This document shows positions 44,701 to 53,382 of a DNA stretch of 64,000 nucleotides, piece after piece; the first letter of the stretch is position 1, and each line of letters starts with the position of its first letter. The DNA is from JAVJSD01 sp040219575 (GTDB lineage: Bacteria > Planctomycetota > Planctomycetia > Pirellulales > Pirellulaceae): the NCBI GenBank assembly GCA_040219575.1, contig JAVJSD010000069.1:33875-97874 (forward strand), read 5' to 3'. The notes below the pieces were generated by a model that was given only the letters and a program-made list of their open reading frames with translations, searched no databases and was not told the DNA's origin. The translations under genes were made by a program, and so were the position numbers.

Positions 44701-44866
44701 TGGCCTGGTACTTGGTGAGCAGACCGGCGCGGATCATCCGACGCGCCAAATCCTGGCCGTCCTGGGGCTTTGGATCGAGCGACGCGCGAAACGCCGCCGC
44801 CTCCTCGGCCGTCATCAGGCCGCTATCGGCGAGTTGCTGGCAGAACTTGTCGGCGGAGATGGGCAT
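41765..44866 (-). CDS. Transmembrane Ser/Thr kinase with two 3-keto-disaccharide hydrolase (DUF1080) domains
   Basis: 1033 residues. Kinase domain about 71-335: GAGGMGQVF (78-86), Lys100, HRDIKPGN (192-199); the DFG motif reads DMG (212-214), which keeps the metal-binding Asp. A Pro/Ser linker leads to a membrane helix (about 448-474). Outside, about 510-625 is a planctomycete-type domain (DIQGEYVQ, KYAVQVYRAG), followed by two DUF1080 domains (about 634-815, with LFDGWGVNEF, and about 829-1033, with LFDGRSLNGWDGD). DUF1080 proteins bind or cleave 3-keto sugars, so a carbohydrate-sensing kinase is a fair inference. TATAAT on this strand (44893-44898) lies 27 bp before the start. Confidence 0.85.
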   Translation of the reverse strand: MPISADKFCQQLADSGLMTAEEAAAFRASLDPKPQDGQDLARRMIRAGLLTKYQASAVYQGKTKGLVLGNYQILDKIGAGGMGQVFKAEHRRMERVVAIKVLPRRATGSKDAVDRFHREVKAAARLEHPNIVTAFDADEAQGIHFLVMQFVEGRDLSAIVKAEGPLSVERATDYMLQVARGLAYAHERGIVHRDIKPGNLLVDNEGTVKILDMGLARIDDAAGDDGDQLTQSGQIMGTVDYMSPEQCESTRTADHRSDIYSLGCTLYTLLTAKPVYRGDSIMQKLIAHREAEVPSLCEARRDVPAALDAVFRRMAAKRPEDRYQSTGEVVVDLEKCLAPPTGTAVGASPPPLATRPSPPPSTQPHSSSSGGLSNYPVAVPMGLESRIAPPPAAVRDQEVSLAGVAHENTFVGGDTTAFPSLAGAQPVGPAARYRPARRPPLPVWLLAAIGGGALGLLGLLVLLVVLLTRGGDEETAQPKNEKDDSSAVAEIDPSPNVADVFTSPFESVGDLTQDLAPPIGDPALDIQGEYVQSTDGVNFGKYAVQVYRAGPGQKICGAVFPFGLPGQSPEATAPHATLEGEIVSNLGSFGSPRTWMIENGAMTFVGSAAGGPTKLRRIVRRSPTLGAKPPEGALVLFDGWGVNEFTGAGETRDGSQLLLEAGGASKRQFRDFSLHLEFRTPLEPNDRGQARGNSGVFLQNRYEIQILDSFGLPPSDRDCASIYGQQAPRVNMCLPPTVWQTYDIDFTAARFQNGRKTRDAQLTMHHNGVLVHSGVALTQSSMGGQPEEDSPGPLVLQKHGDAVQFRNVWLVERSGASSGGSASSAGAADGFVRLFDGRSLNGWDGDPRFWSVEDGAITGQSTAGNAPASNTCLVWRGDTLDNFELRLKFRIESGNSGVQIRSEEISRWRMQGYQVDFDFENKFTGVIYDEGGRGILCQAGEKTMITTDGRHKLLATVSTPERIRAAVRESDWNNLEILSQGGWIVVSINGVRTVELNDQESRAKAMRSGLLGLQLHQGQPMKVQFKDIELKQL

Positions 44867-45119
44867 GGGCGAATGAGGGTGAAGACGCGCCGATTATAAC
44901 AGCAATCGGCACAGAGCACGAAGAACCCGCTCGTGCTCCGTGCCGTTTGGAACGGTTGGTCGATTTGCGCCGGCCGTATTGATGTCGCCGCCGAGCGGCG
45001 AACTGCGGCGGTCGATTGAAACCTAAGCTTTCAACGCTGCGTGGGCGACGTCTCCCACTCGATTTCTCCCGGATCTTGCGGCGGCCTCCGCTGCCGGAAA
45101 CCTCGTCGGAGCTGCCATC

Positions 45120-46010
45120 GTGGATATTGTTCTAGAGGCCTGGCCCGTCATTGTGCTTTCGCTGCTGGGCTTTTCCGGTTTGGTCGGCTTGCTGGCCCTG
45201 TTCAGTCCCAAGATGTTCGCCGTGGTGGCCGAGACCGGCGGGTTGTGGGTCACCGGGCCCAAGACGACGCTCGATGCGCCCATCGACATCGACCAATTCG
45301 TTCTCAAGAACAGCCGCCAATTCGGCGCCCTGGTGCTGATGGTCGTCTGCTATCTCACGTTGTTCAGTTTGGGCCGCGTCGATCCAACGTGGACGCCCCT
45401 GTTCTTGATGTTCGTGGTCGGCGTTTCGGTCTGCTTCGCTTTATCCGGTTTGCTGGAGTTGCGTGGGCAGGTGTCCAAGATCGAGAACCGGTTGGCCGAG
45501 GCGCGGATCGACGGACTGACGGGGCTGGCCAATCGACGGGCTTTCGACGAAGAACTCGGGCGACGCCTGGCGGAGAAGTCGCGCAAGGGAGGCAGCTTCT
45601 GCGTCGCGATGCTGGACATCGACGAGTTCAAGCAGATCAACGACAAGCACGGGCATCTGACCGGCGATCTGGTTCTAACGAAAAGCATTGCGCCGATGAT
45701 CCGCGGCGCCACGAGAACCATGGACGTGGCGGCCCGCTACGCGGGCGACGAGTTCGCCGTCATCTACCCCGCGACCAACCTGGCGGAAGCAAGCAAAGCG
45801 GTGGAGAACCTTCGCGCGGCGATCGAGAGTTCGCCGCTGCCGCTGGAAGACGAGCAACTCAGGGTCACCGTCAGCATCGGCGTGGCGGAAGCCGCGGAAA
45901 GCGACACGGTCGGCTCGCTCGTGAAACGGGCCGACGACGCACTCTACGCCGCCAAGCGAAACGGCCGCAATGCGACGTATCGGCACGACGGGGAGTCGTG
46001 CGTGCAGTAG
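45120..46010 (+). CDS. Diguanylate cyclase (GGDEF domain), membrane anchored
   Basis: 296 residues from GTG 45120. Membrane helices at about 8-34 and 68-90, and a third at about 94-115, lead to a GGDEF domain (about 125-290). DGLTGLANRRAFDEEL starts the domain, LDIDEFKQINDKHGH carries the metal-binding Asp, and the signature reads RYAGDEFAVIYP, i.e. AGDEF in place of GGDEF, a variant found in active enzymes. Would make cyclic di-GMP from two GTP. No PAS, HAMP or other sensor domain; the membrane part is the likely input. Not in an operon. Confidence 0.88.
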   Translation: MDIVLEAWPVIVLSLLGFSGLVGLLALFSPKMFAVVAETGGLWVTGPKTTLDAPIDIDQFVLKNSRQFGALVLMVVCYLTLFSLGRVDPTWTPLFLMFVVGVSVCFALSGLLELRGQVSKIENRLAEARIDGLTGLANRRAFDEELGRRLAEKSRKGGSFCVAMLDIDEFKQINDKHGHLTGDLVLTKSIAPMIRGATRTMDVAARYAGDEFAVIYPATNLAEASKAVENLRAAIESSPLPLEDEQLRVTVSIGVAEAAESDTVGSLVKRADDALYAAKRNGRNATYRHDGESCVQ

Positions 46011-46053
46011 TGGTGGGTTCGGCACGTCGGGCTTACGCCTCGACGCTCGCCAG

Positions 46054-46117
46054 ATTACTTGCTCGCCGGATTACTCGCTCGCCGGATTACTCGCTCGCCG
46101 GATCGCTTACTCGCCGG
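46054..46117. repeat. 16-bp tandem repeat, four units
   Basis: ATTACTCGCTCGCCGG units at 46054-46069 (one mismatch), 46070-46085, 46086-46101 and a degenerate fourth at 46102-46117, lying between the diguanylate cyclase and the stop of the convergent PQQ-propeller gene. Confidence 0.85.
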
Positions 46118-46118
46118 G

Positions 46119-47399
46119 TTACTCGTCGGCGGGCGGGTTGCCGATGCAGAACAGATGCCGCTCGGAGCGGATAAACAGGTTGCCTTGCGAGGCGGCCATC
46201 GAGGCCTTGCACTTCTCGTCGATCGTGTTGCGGGCCAGCACCTTGAACTCCTTCCCCGCGGCGATGACCGCCGTTTCGCCTTCGGCCTCGGTGAGGAAGT
46301 AGATCTTGCCGTCGGCGTAGATCGGCGAACTGGAATGCTTGCCGCCGACGCGCTCCTGCCAGACGATCTCGCCGCTGGCGGCGTCGAAGCAGGTGGCGAT
46401 GCCGGCGTCGGTGACGGCGTACAGGTGCGGCTTGACATACAGCATGGAAGCCAGCGACGGCACGCCTTTCTTCTGCTCCCAGGCGATGTGCGTCTTGGTG
46501 ATTTCCCCCTCGCCGCCGGTGCGGACGACGCGGATCGTCGGTTCCTCGAAGCCGGAGCAACTGAACACCAGTTCGTCGCCGATCACGATCGACGGCGTCA
46601 CGCCCTCGCCCTGGCTGTAGATCGACCAGATCAACCGGCCGTCTTTCGGATCGAAGCCCTGCACACAATCGCCGGCGCCGCTGACAATCTGTGTTTGCCC
46701 GTTTTCACGCAGCACATTCGCTGTGACGTGGCCCAGCCGCGAAAGACCCCGCTTGCCGCGCCAGCGGACGTCGCCCGATTTCTTGTCGACCGCCAGCAGC
46801 ACGGCCTCGCGCCAGGGAATCTTCCAGCCGACCTTGTTGTCGTCGCCGTCGCTGCTGCCGTCGTACGGCATGACCACCAGGTCGCCGACCAGTATCGGCG
46901 AGGCGGCCAACCCGTGATGGCCGTAGAAATCGACTTCGCGGCAGGTCCAGGCAAGCTGGCCGTCGTAGTCGACCGCCGCCATGCCGCCCCCGCCGAACAC
47001 GGCGTACACCCGCTCGCCGTCGGTCGCCGGCGTCGGCGTGGCGTACGAATTCTCCGCCCGTTTCTTCTTCACGGGTTGCTCGAACACCTTCGTGTTCCAC
47101 AGCAAGTCGCCGCTGCGGCGATCGACGCAGACGATATGGCACGAGCGTCCCTCGTCGGTGGCGGTGGTGACGAACACCCGATCGCCCCACACGACGGGCG
47201 ACGACCAGCCCTCGCCGGGAAGCTCGGTTTTCCAGGCTACGTTCTCCGTCGCGCTCCAGTGCAGCGGCAGGCCGGTCTCGGCCGACATGCCTTGCCCCGT
47301 CGGACCGCGAAACTGCGGCCAATTCTCGGCCCGGAGAGAAGCGAACATCACGCAGACGAGCGCGACGGCGGATATCGGCAGCCAAGTGGAGTATTTCAT
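46119..47399 (-). CDS. Exported PQQ-like beta-propeller repeat protein
   Basis: 426 residues. Signal peptide about 1-24, then ENWPQFRGPTGQG, the same opening as the propeller at 25902-27191. Blades are marked by SSPVVWGDRVFVT, CVDRRSGDLLW, AVDKKSGDVRW, GFDPKDGRLIWS and CFDAASGEIVWQ; the final LFIRSERHLFCIG matches the paralogue's end. Probably a periplasmic scaffold or ligand-binding propeller; enzyme activity is not indicated. A TATAAT on this strand at 47477-47482 is a possible -10. Confidence 0.8.
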   Translation of the reverse strand: MKYSTWLPISAVALVCVMFASLRAENWPQFRGPTGQGMSAETGLPLHWSATENVAWKTELPGEGWSSPVVWGDRVFVTTATDEGRSCHIVCVDRRSGDLLWNTKVFEQPVKKKRAENSYATPTPATDGERVYAVFGGGGMAAVDYDGQLAWTCREVDFYGHHGLAASPILVGDLVVMPYDGSSDGDDNKVGWKIPWREAVLLAVDKKSGDVRWRGKRGLSRLGHVTANVLRENGQTQIVSGAGDCVQGFDPKDGRLIWSIYSQGEGVTPSIVIGDELVFSCSGFEEPTIRVVRTGGEGEITKTHIAWEQKKGVPSLASMLYVKPHLYAVTDAGIATCFDAASGEIVWQERVGGKHSSSPIYADGKIYFLTEAEGETAVIAAGKEFKVLARNTIDEKCKASMAASQGNLFIRSERHLFCIGNPPADE

Positions 47400-47595
47400 C
47401 AGTGCCTCGTGAGTTGTCGTCGAGCCGTGACGTCCGAGATTCTCCTTCCCAGGGCGCCGGCGGATGTTGTCAGGCGATTATAGTCGCCGCGTGCTCACTT
47501 TGGCACCGTCGTCAAGTCGATAATTGCGCTACGCATCGTGAAGTCGGCGGCGCATTTCAGGCGGACGGAAACAGGCGGAACGCACGTATCGCGGA

Positions 47596-47669
47596 AGCGG
47601 AAGTCGCCAGAACTCGCCAGAGTTCCGCTGCTTGCTCGATTTCGGAAGTCTGGCGACTTCCGCTACGTA
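47596..47669. repeat. REP-like palindromes, copy 4 (composite)
   Basis: Two adjacent elements: 47596-47630 joins half of the GGAAGTC type to half of the GAGTTCC type, and 47641-47669 is a full TCGGAAGTC/GACTTCCGCTAC element. They lie just beyond the stop of the large acyltransferase gene. Confidence 0.65.
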
Positions 47670-47683
47670 CTGGCGGGCTGCGT

Positions 47684-50600
47684 CTAGCTCTGCGCGACGC
47701 CGGTCAGTTGCTCGGCCTTGGCCTTGACCGCGCGGAGGTCGAGCTTGCCGGTGCCCAACAGGGGAATCGAATCGACCTCGAAGAAGCTCTCCGCCGCGGG
47801 AATGAACAGGTTCGGCAGGCCGGCTTCGGTGAGGGCCTTGCGTAGTTCGTCGGGCGTCTTGTCGATCTTGGTGTGCAGCACGATCAGGCGCTCGCCTTTC
47901 TTTTCGTCGGCGATCGACGTGACGGCAACTTTCAACTCGTCGTCGCCAGCGCCGATGGCCCGGGCGAGTTCTTCCTCGACCTTCACGTGCGGCACCATCT
48001 CGCCGCCGATTTTGGAGAAGCGGCTCATGCGGCCGGTGATCTTGATGAAGCCGTCGCCGTCGATCAGGGCCACGTCGCCGGTTTTGTACCAACCGTCTTT
48101 GACGACTTCATCGGTCAGGTCCTGCCGGTTCAGATAGCCCTTCATGACGTTGGGACCGGTGATCCACAACATGCCGGGTTGATCGGCCCCCAAATCCTCC
48201 TCGGTGTCGACATCCAGCACCTTGGCGCTGACCGCCGGCACCGGCCGACCGACGGTGCCTTCCTTGCGATCGACTTGAAAGTTGTCGCTGCGCGCCGGCG
48301 GCACATTGACCGAGACCAGCGGAGACAACTCGGTCGTGCCGTAACCCTCGACCGGCCGCACGCCGAATTTCTCCTCGAAGGCGTCGGCCACGTCGGGCGG
48401 CAGACGCTCGGCGCCGGTGACGACCACCTCGAGCGAACCGAACTGCTCCTTCGTGCCGCGTTTTAAATACGTGCGCAAGAACGTGGGCGTGGCCAGCAGC
48501 AGCGTGCCGTGGTGCTGCTCACATAGTTGCCCCACCTGCCGGCCGTCGAGCGGGCTGAAGTGGTACACGCCGGCGATGTCGAGGCCCATCGCCCCCCACA
48601 TGGTCACGGTGTAGCCCAGCGAGTGAAAGAAGGGGAGGATGCCGATCAGCACGTCATCGGGCCGCAGATGCACCACCTGGTCGACCGCCTGCACGTTGGT
48701 GGCGATGTTGGCGTGGGTCAGCATCACCCCCTTGGGCGCGCCGGTCGAGCCGGAAGTGAAGATGACCGTCAGCAGGTCGTCGCCCTTGACCTTATGCAAG
48801 CCCAGCGATCGGATCAGCATGCCGGCCGGCGTCACGAACGCCTGCAACGCGGCGACCACCTTGTCGGTGGTCGTCGGCTTGTCGCGGAGGTCCTCCAGGT
48901 ACACCAGTTCGCAGTTCAAGTCGAAGTTCATCTTGTTCATGAACTTGCGGCTGGTGATGACGTGCTTGATGCCGGCCTGCTCGATGCAGGCGTTCATCAC
49001 GTCCGACGAGACGGTGTAGTTCAGATTCACCGCCACGCGGCGGTCGAGCGCCAGCGCCATGTTGGCGATCACCGCCGGCACGGCCGGAGGCACCAGCATG
49101 CCGACGAACTGTTCGTCGTCGGCCAGCACGTGACGTCGCAGCAGGCGGCGGGCGATCAACGTCCGCAGCAGCAGGTCGCCGCCGGTCATCTCCGATCCGG
49201 TCGAATCGGCCGCTTTGAAGCGTCGCTTGCGGCGTTTGCATTGACGAATGAAAGAAATGGGAGGGGGCGTCATGCTTTGCACTCGTTGGGCTGCGGCCGC
49301 CGCGCCCAGGGACTGCACCGCTTGGCGCACCTGGTGGACGTCGGCGACGTCGGTCAGCGGTTTACCAAAGTGAATCGTAATCGGATAGCGCCACCGCCGA
49401 GGCCACTTCCAGAAGAATTTGCCCCCCTCGAAGCTGAAAATGCTGCCCCACAACTCGTCGAGGAACACGGGGATGATCGGCGCGCCGGTTCCCTCGGCGA
49501 TCTTCAGCAACCCGGGCCGAAAACCCTGCACCTGCGCCGTGCGGGAGATGCCCCCCTCGGGAAAGATGCAAACCAGCTCCCCGTTGCGGAGCGCCTCCTT
49601 GGCGGTCTCCAACGCCTTGCGAATGCCCTTGGGGCCTGTGGTGAGGGGGATCACGCCCCAGTACCGTGACCAACGGCGGAGGATGGGGTTTTGGAAGTTG
49701 TCCGCCAGGGCGATCAACCGCACCGGCCGCGAGCTGGTGAGCAAGAACAAGAAGCCGTCGAGCCAGGAGATATGGTTCGAGACCAGCAGCGCTCCGCCCT
49801 GCTCCGGCACGTTTTCGCGTCCGACGATGCGAATCCGATAGACCAGCCAGCTCGCCGCCCACACCAAGAACCGAATCGTTATCTGCGGGATCTTCCACAC
49901 GATGTAAAGAAATACCGGGATGGTTGAGAGGCCGAAGAGCAGAAAAATCTGGCGGGAGTCGAACAAGGGGAGTCCGGCCGCCTGATCGAAGACATTCTTC
50001 ACCAGGAGTTTATCGCCTGGAAACTGTTCGTAATAGGACGCCTTGTCGGCGTACTGGTCGCGCTGCTTGAGCTGCCTTAGTTCGCTCCACAACAAGTGGG
50101 CCAGCAGGGCCGTCCGCACGTCGGCGTCAGCGGCGTCAGTGGCGGCGTCTGCCGGCAGGAAGCCGCCGATCGCGGGCGGATTGTCGGGATCCGCCGTCCA
50201 GGCCGCCTCGAATTCGGTCGTCGCCTGCTCGACGCGCTGTTGCTGGTCCGCCGTCAGATTCAACTGCTGCAACTGGGCGACCTGGTTCAAGTCGCCCTCG
50301 TCGATCGGCAGGCGAAGGCCGTAGTACAGCACCGACGCGAAGAGCACGCCCGTGAAGATCACCAGGTTGCCGGCCGCCAGGATCGAGCCTCGCTTCTCGC
50401 GGGGACTGCGATGCTGCACGAACGCCTCCAGCGGAACATCGAACATTCCGGCGCTGACGCCCAGCAGCAGCAGCATCACGCAGGCCGAGACGAACGCCGG
50501 GGGCCAGCCGGTCACCGGCTCAAACAGGCTGCCCTGCACGGTGAACAACAGCATCGACCACAGCGCCACCCCAAAAGCTCCCAGCGGCACGATGCCCAGT

Positions 50601-51538
50601 TCCACGCGTCCGGCGGAGAGCACGCCTGCCAGGATGCTCCCCGCGCCGACGCCGACCACCAGCGAGATCAGCAGGGGAACCTTGTCGGATTCATTCAGCG
50701 CGCCGCCCTCGAAGGCGAACTGGTCGATGTTCAGCGTGGCCAGCGTCCCCACCGACCAGAAGAACACCATGCCCATCACCACCACGAAGATCGTCCGATG
50801 CGACCATAGCGTGCGCAGGTCGCGCCAGGTTTGCGAGAAGGCGTCCCAGGGAAAGGGCCGCTCGGGATTGGCCGCCGGCAGACGCTTGATCATCAGACTG
50901 AACAGCGTGCCGACCGCCGCCACGCCCACCAGCACCACCCCGGAGACCCACAGGCCGTCGAGGCCTCGATAGCCGGTGGCGTCGCTGAGAATATTGCCGA
51001 CCGCCATGCCGACCACCGTCGAAACCACCGTCGCCAGCCCGAAGATGCCGTTGGCGGCCGAGATTTTGTCGGGCTTCAGGATCTCCGGAATGCAGCCCAT
51101 TTTGGCGGGCGAGAACAAGGCGCTCTGCGCGCCCATCAGCCCCACCGCGGCGAACAGGAACCACAACTGCCCCATCCAGATGCCCAATACGCCGAGCAGC
51201 ATGATCACGATTTCGGCGATCTTGCAGGCGACGATCACACTCCGCTTGCTGAAGCGGTCGGAGAGATAACCGGCGGGAGCGGCCAGCAGGATGTAGGGCA
51301 GCACGAAACAGATGGTGCCCGCCATCAACACCATGCTCACGTTCTGTTGCTCGACGTAGTCCTTGCCGATGCCGATCACCAGCCAGCGGAAGATATTGTC
51401 GTTGACGGCGGTCAGCAGTTGGGTCAGCGTCAGGCCCAGGAAGCTGACCGACATCAGCGATCCCTGCCCGACGGCGCCGGTTTCCCCGGCCGCACCCTGC
51501 TGCGACACCGTCTCCGGGTTGCTCGTCGCTTGTTCCAT
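47684..51538 (-). CDS. aas: Aas-type fusion: MFS transporter, 1-acyl acyltransferase and acyl-ACP synthetase
   Basis: 1284 residues in three parts. About 1-440: MFS transporter of the LplT lysophospholipid-flippase type (twelve helices, LSDRFSKRSVIVACKIAE). About 575-760: PlsC-type acyltransferase with NHISWLD (HX4D) and FPEGGISRT motifs. About 810-1284: AMP-forming acyl-CoA/ACP synthetase with VIFTSGSTGAPKGVMLTH, GYGTTELSP and the YKTGDVALIDGDGFIKITGR block. The set would import lysophospholipid, activate a fatty acid on ACP and reacylate. The three-way fusion is known in several bacteria. About 445-530 is a hydrophilic insertion in the MFS part. Confidence 0.88.
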   Translation of the reverse strand: MEQATSNPETVSQQGAAGETGAVGQGSLMSVSFLGLTLTQLLTAVNDNIFRWLVIGIGKDYVEQQNVSMVLMAGTICFVLPYILLAAPAGYLSDRFSKRSVIVACKIAEIVIMLLGVLGIWMGQLWFLFAAVGLMGAQSALFSPAKMGCIPEILKPDKISAANGIFGLATVVSTVVGMAVGNILSDATGYRGLDGLWVSGVVLVGVAAVGTLFSLMIKRLPAANPERPFPWDAFSQTWRDLRTLWSHRTIFVVVMGMVFFWSVGTLATLNIDQFAFEGGALNESDKVPLLISLVVGVGAGSILAGVLSAGRVELGIVPLGAFGVALWSMLLFTVQGSLFEPVTGWPPAFVSACVMLLLLGVSAGMFDVPLEAFVQHRSPREKRGSILAAGNLVIFTGVLFASVLYYGLRLPIDEGDLNQVAQLQQLNLTADQQQRVEQATTEFEAAWTADPDNPPAIGGFLPADAATDAADADVRTALLAHLLWSELRQLKQRDQYADKASYYEQFPGDKLLVKNVFDQAAGLPLFDSRQIFLLFGLSTIPVFLYIVWKIPQITIRFLVWAASWLVYRIRIVGRENVPEQGGALLVSNHISWLDGFLFLLTSSRPVRLIALADNFQNPILRRWSRYWGVIPLTTGPKGIRKALETAKEALRNGELVCIFPEGGISRTAQVQGFRPGLLKIAEGTGAPIIPVFLDELWGSIFSFEGGKFFWKWPRRWRYPITIHFGKPLTDVADVHQVRQAVQSLGAAAAAQRVQSMTPPPISFIRQCKRRKRRFKAADSTGSEMTGGDLLLRTLIARRLLRRHVLADDEQFVGMLVPPAVPAVIANMALALDRRVAVNLNYTVSSDVMNACIEQAGIKHVITSRKFMNKMNFDLNCELVYLEDLRDKPTTTDKVVAALQAFVTPAGMLIRSLGLHKVKGDDLLTVIFTSGSTGAPKGVMLTHANIATNVQAVDQVVHLRPDDVLIGILPFFHSLGYTVTMWGAMGLDIAGVYHFSPLDGRQVGQLCEQHHGTLLLATPTFLRTYLKRGTKEQFGSLEVVVTGAERLPPDVADAFEEKFGVRPVEGYGTTELSPLVSVNVPPARSDNFQVDRKEGTVGRPVPAVSAKVLDVDTEEDLGADQPGMLWITGPNVMKGYLNRQDLTDEVVKDGWYKTGDVALIDGDGFIKITGRMSRFSKIGGEMVPHVKVEEELARAIGAGDDELKVAVTSIADEKKGERLIVLHTKIDKTPDELRKALTEAGLPNLFIPAAESFFEVDSIPLLGTGKLDLRAVKAKAEQLTGVAQS

Positions 51539-51644
51539 CGGGCGGGGGTCGTTTCAGTGCGAGGAAACTGGGCTTGTGGCGGAGTGCGGCGAGGCGGTAC
51601 AGTTTTCGCCCTTCACTCGATCCGAGTCAACGGAGATTCGTTTG

Positions 51645-51995
51645 ATGCGTAGAATCGTACTGTTTCTCTCTGGAATGGCGCTCGGCGCGGTGTTTACCTT
51701 CATCTCGTTGAAGTACCACATCGTCAACGCCAAAGACGGCCTGCACCTGGTCCCCAAGGCGACCGCCGAATTCGGCGGCACGTACATCGACGTCCGCAAC
51801 TTCACGCTCCAGGATTGGGACCAGCATCGCGGCCTGGCGTTGGCCCTGGTGCAGGCCGACAAGAGCCACCTGCTCGAAGAATCGGCCAGCGACAACCTTC
51901 GCAAGTCGGTCGACAGCATGCTCGACGTGCTGGGCGACAAGGCCACCGAGCGGATCCGCGGCGCCTGGCGTGCCGGCGACACCTCCAACCGCTGA
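51645..51995 (+). CDS. Small membrane-anchored hypothetical protein
   Basis: 116 residues from ATG 51645, with GGAG at 51632-51635. One N-terminal helix (about 4-24, IVLFLSGMALGAVFTFISLKY) and a soluble part with LVPKATAEFGGTYIDVRNFT and a helix SDNLRKSVDSMLDVLGDKA. I do not recognise a named family. Divergent from the Aas-type gene, 106 bp between starts. Confidence 0.6.
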   Translation: MRRIVLFLSGMALGAVFTFISLKYHIVNAKDGLHLVPKATAEFGGTYIDVRNFTLQDWDQHRGLALALVQADKSHLLEESASDNLRKSVDSMLDVLGDKATERIRGAWRAGDTSNR

Positions 51996-52211
51996 TTCAG
52001 ACCGTGTCGCTCGTTTCGGTTATGGCGGATATGCCGCCGCGCCGCCGCTGCCGCCCGCCTAACCGACCGGCGATGTCTTTACGCAATTGCTTGCGCGGTT
52101 CCGCAGAAGACGTATAGTTTCGGCGCGGCCCGACTCGCTGGCCGTCACGCCGCCGGGGAATCACTTTCGGCGCCGGTGATTTCGGCCGTGGCAACTCGAG
52201 AAGGTTGAATC

Positions 52212-52589
52212 ATGTCGAAACGAGTATTGATCTGCGACGATTCCCTGCTGATGCGCAAGATGGTGTCCGACACCCTGACGGATGCGGGGTGGGAAGTGGT
52301 CGGCGAAGCGGTCAACGGGAACGACGCAGTGGAGAAGTTCGCCCAGCTTCGGCCCGACGCGGTGACCATGGACATCGTCATGCCGGAGGCCGACGGACTG
52401 GAGGCGCTGCCCAAGATCCTGCAGCTCGATCCGCGGGCGAAAGTCGTGGTCGTCAGCGCGCTGGCGCAGACGTCGAAGATCTCCGACGCCATCCGCCTGG
52501 GCGCCCAGGACTTCATCGTCAAGCCGTTCATGCCCGAACAGCTGCAGCATACGATGGAGCGCTGCGCGGAGGCCGCGACGGGCGTGTAG
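52212..52589 (+). CDS. CheY-like response regulator receiver protein
   Basis: 125 residues, a single receiver domain with no output domain. The acidic pair is in LICDDS (8-13), the phospho-acceptor Asp in VTMDIVMPEADG, the conserved Ser in VVVVSALAQ and Lys in FIVKPFMPEQ, so it should be phosphorylatable. An AGAAGG site precedes ATG 52212. The closest resemblance is to chemotaxis CheY; no histidine kinase or che gene lies nearby, so the partner is unknown. Confidence 0.88.
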   Translation: MSKRVLICDDSLLMRKMVSDTLTDAGWEVVGEAVNGNDAVEKFAQLRPDAVTMDIVMPEADGLEALPKILQLDPRAKVVVVSALAQTSKISDAIRLGAQDFIVKPFMPEQLQHTMERCAEAATGV

Positions 52590-52676
52590 ATGTGGGCAGG
52601 AGCAACCGCAGGGCGCCGCGGCAGACGCGTCGATGGACGCGGAGGTTTGCGAGCCCGCGTCTTCGTTCCGCGGCGA

Positions 52677-52862
52677 CTACTTCGTCAAATAGAGCTTGCC
52701 GGACGATGTCAGCCGCAGGCGATACATGTCGTCGCCGTGTTCGATCCATAGTTCGCGGCCGCCCTGCAATAGCTCCTCGGAACGAAGGATCCGCGGACGG
52801 TCGCCGGATGTCGCCGATTCGTCGTGTTGGCTCGAACTGGGAGATGCAAGCGCGGGATTCAT
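52677..52862 (-). CDS. hemP: Hemin uptake protein HemP
   Basis: 61 residues from ATG 52862, chosen because GAGGA lies six bases upstream and the length then matches the family. The signature RILRSEELLQGGRELWIEH followed by DDMYRLRLTSSGKLYLTK is the HemP/HmuP fold. Members act in heme-dependent regulation or uptake next to TonB heme receptors; no such genes are in this window. The frame is open upstream to 52991, but the extra part is acidic and poorly conserved in character. Confidence 0.85.
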   Translation of the reverse strand: MNPALASPSSSQHDESATSGDRPRILRSEELLQGGRELWIEHGDDMYRLRLTSSGKLYLTK

Positions 52863-53382
52863 GGGTTCCTCTTCCGGGCGGGATGCTTCGTCAGCTTGGG
52901 CGTCTTCGTCTTCCGTCACGGGATGCAATGCGGCAGGCGGTGCTGAAGGTAAGGTCTCCCGAAAAAGCAATCGCCATGCCACATCGCCCATCTACCCGGA
53001 TCGGCCGTAGGCATTGCGAACAAAGCATTTACGGCAATTAGCGCCGGCTGTTGCTCAATGGAAGACGCCCGCCGGCGTCGAAACGCCCGACAGGGCTGTC
53101 GATTCTCTTAGCGCCTCGTCCCACTTGGTTCGACCCCATGACAGGGGCGAGCGGTGTAACTGGCGACCGGCAACGTTTGCCGATTCGGCTTGTCGCGGCA
53201 GGGCCTGGTTCCTATACTCCGCCACCCGTTTCGCGAGACGCCTCGTCTCGTGGCAGATGCCCCCGTACTTTCGCGGGCTTGTCCATTGCATCTGCAGGGG
53301 ACGCCCCTGACCAGTGCACCGGTGGTCGCGAGTCACGCGATCTCCCCGTGGTCGAAAAACTCCTTCAGCAAGGAGGCTGAGG
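52863..53382. other. 520-bp gap upstream of an exported protein gene
   Basis: No supported gene. It holds the hemP leader, a candidate promoter at 53190-53218 and the ribosome binding site of the next gene. Short open frames here have poor coding character. Confidence 0.5.
53190..53218 (+). promoter_or_regulatory. Candidate sigma-70-type promoter
   Basis: TTGTCG (53190-53195), 17-bp spacer, TATACT (53213-53218). Lies 165 bp before ATG 53383, giving a long leader if used. Confidence 0.4.

Noticed and set aside
45735..45752. AGDEF in the diguanylate cyclase taken as a sign of inactivity.
   Set aside because: Alanine in the first position is found in active cyclases and the other metal-binding residues are present.
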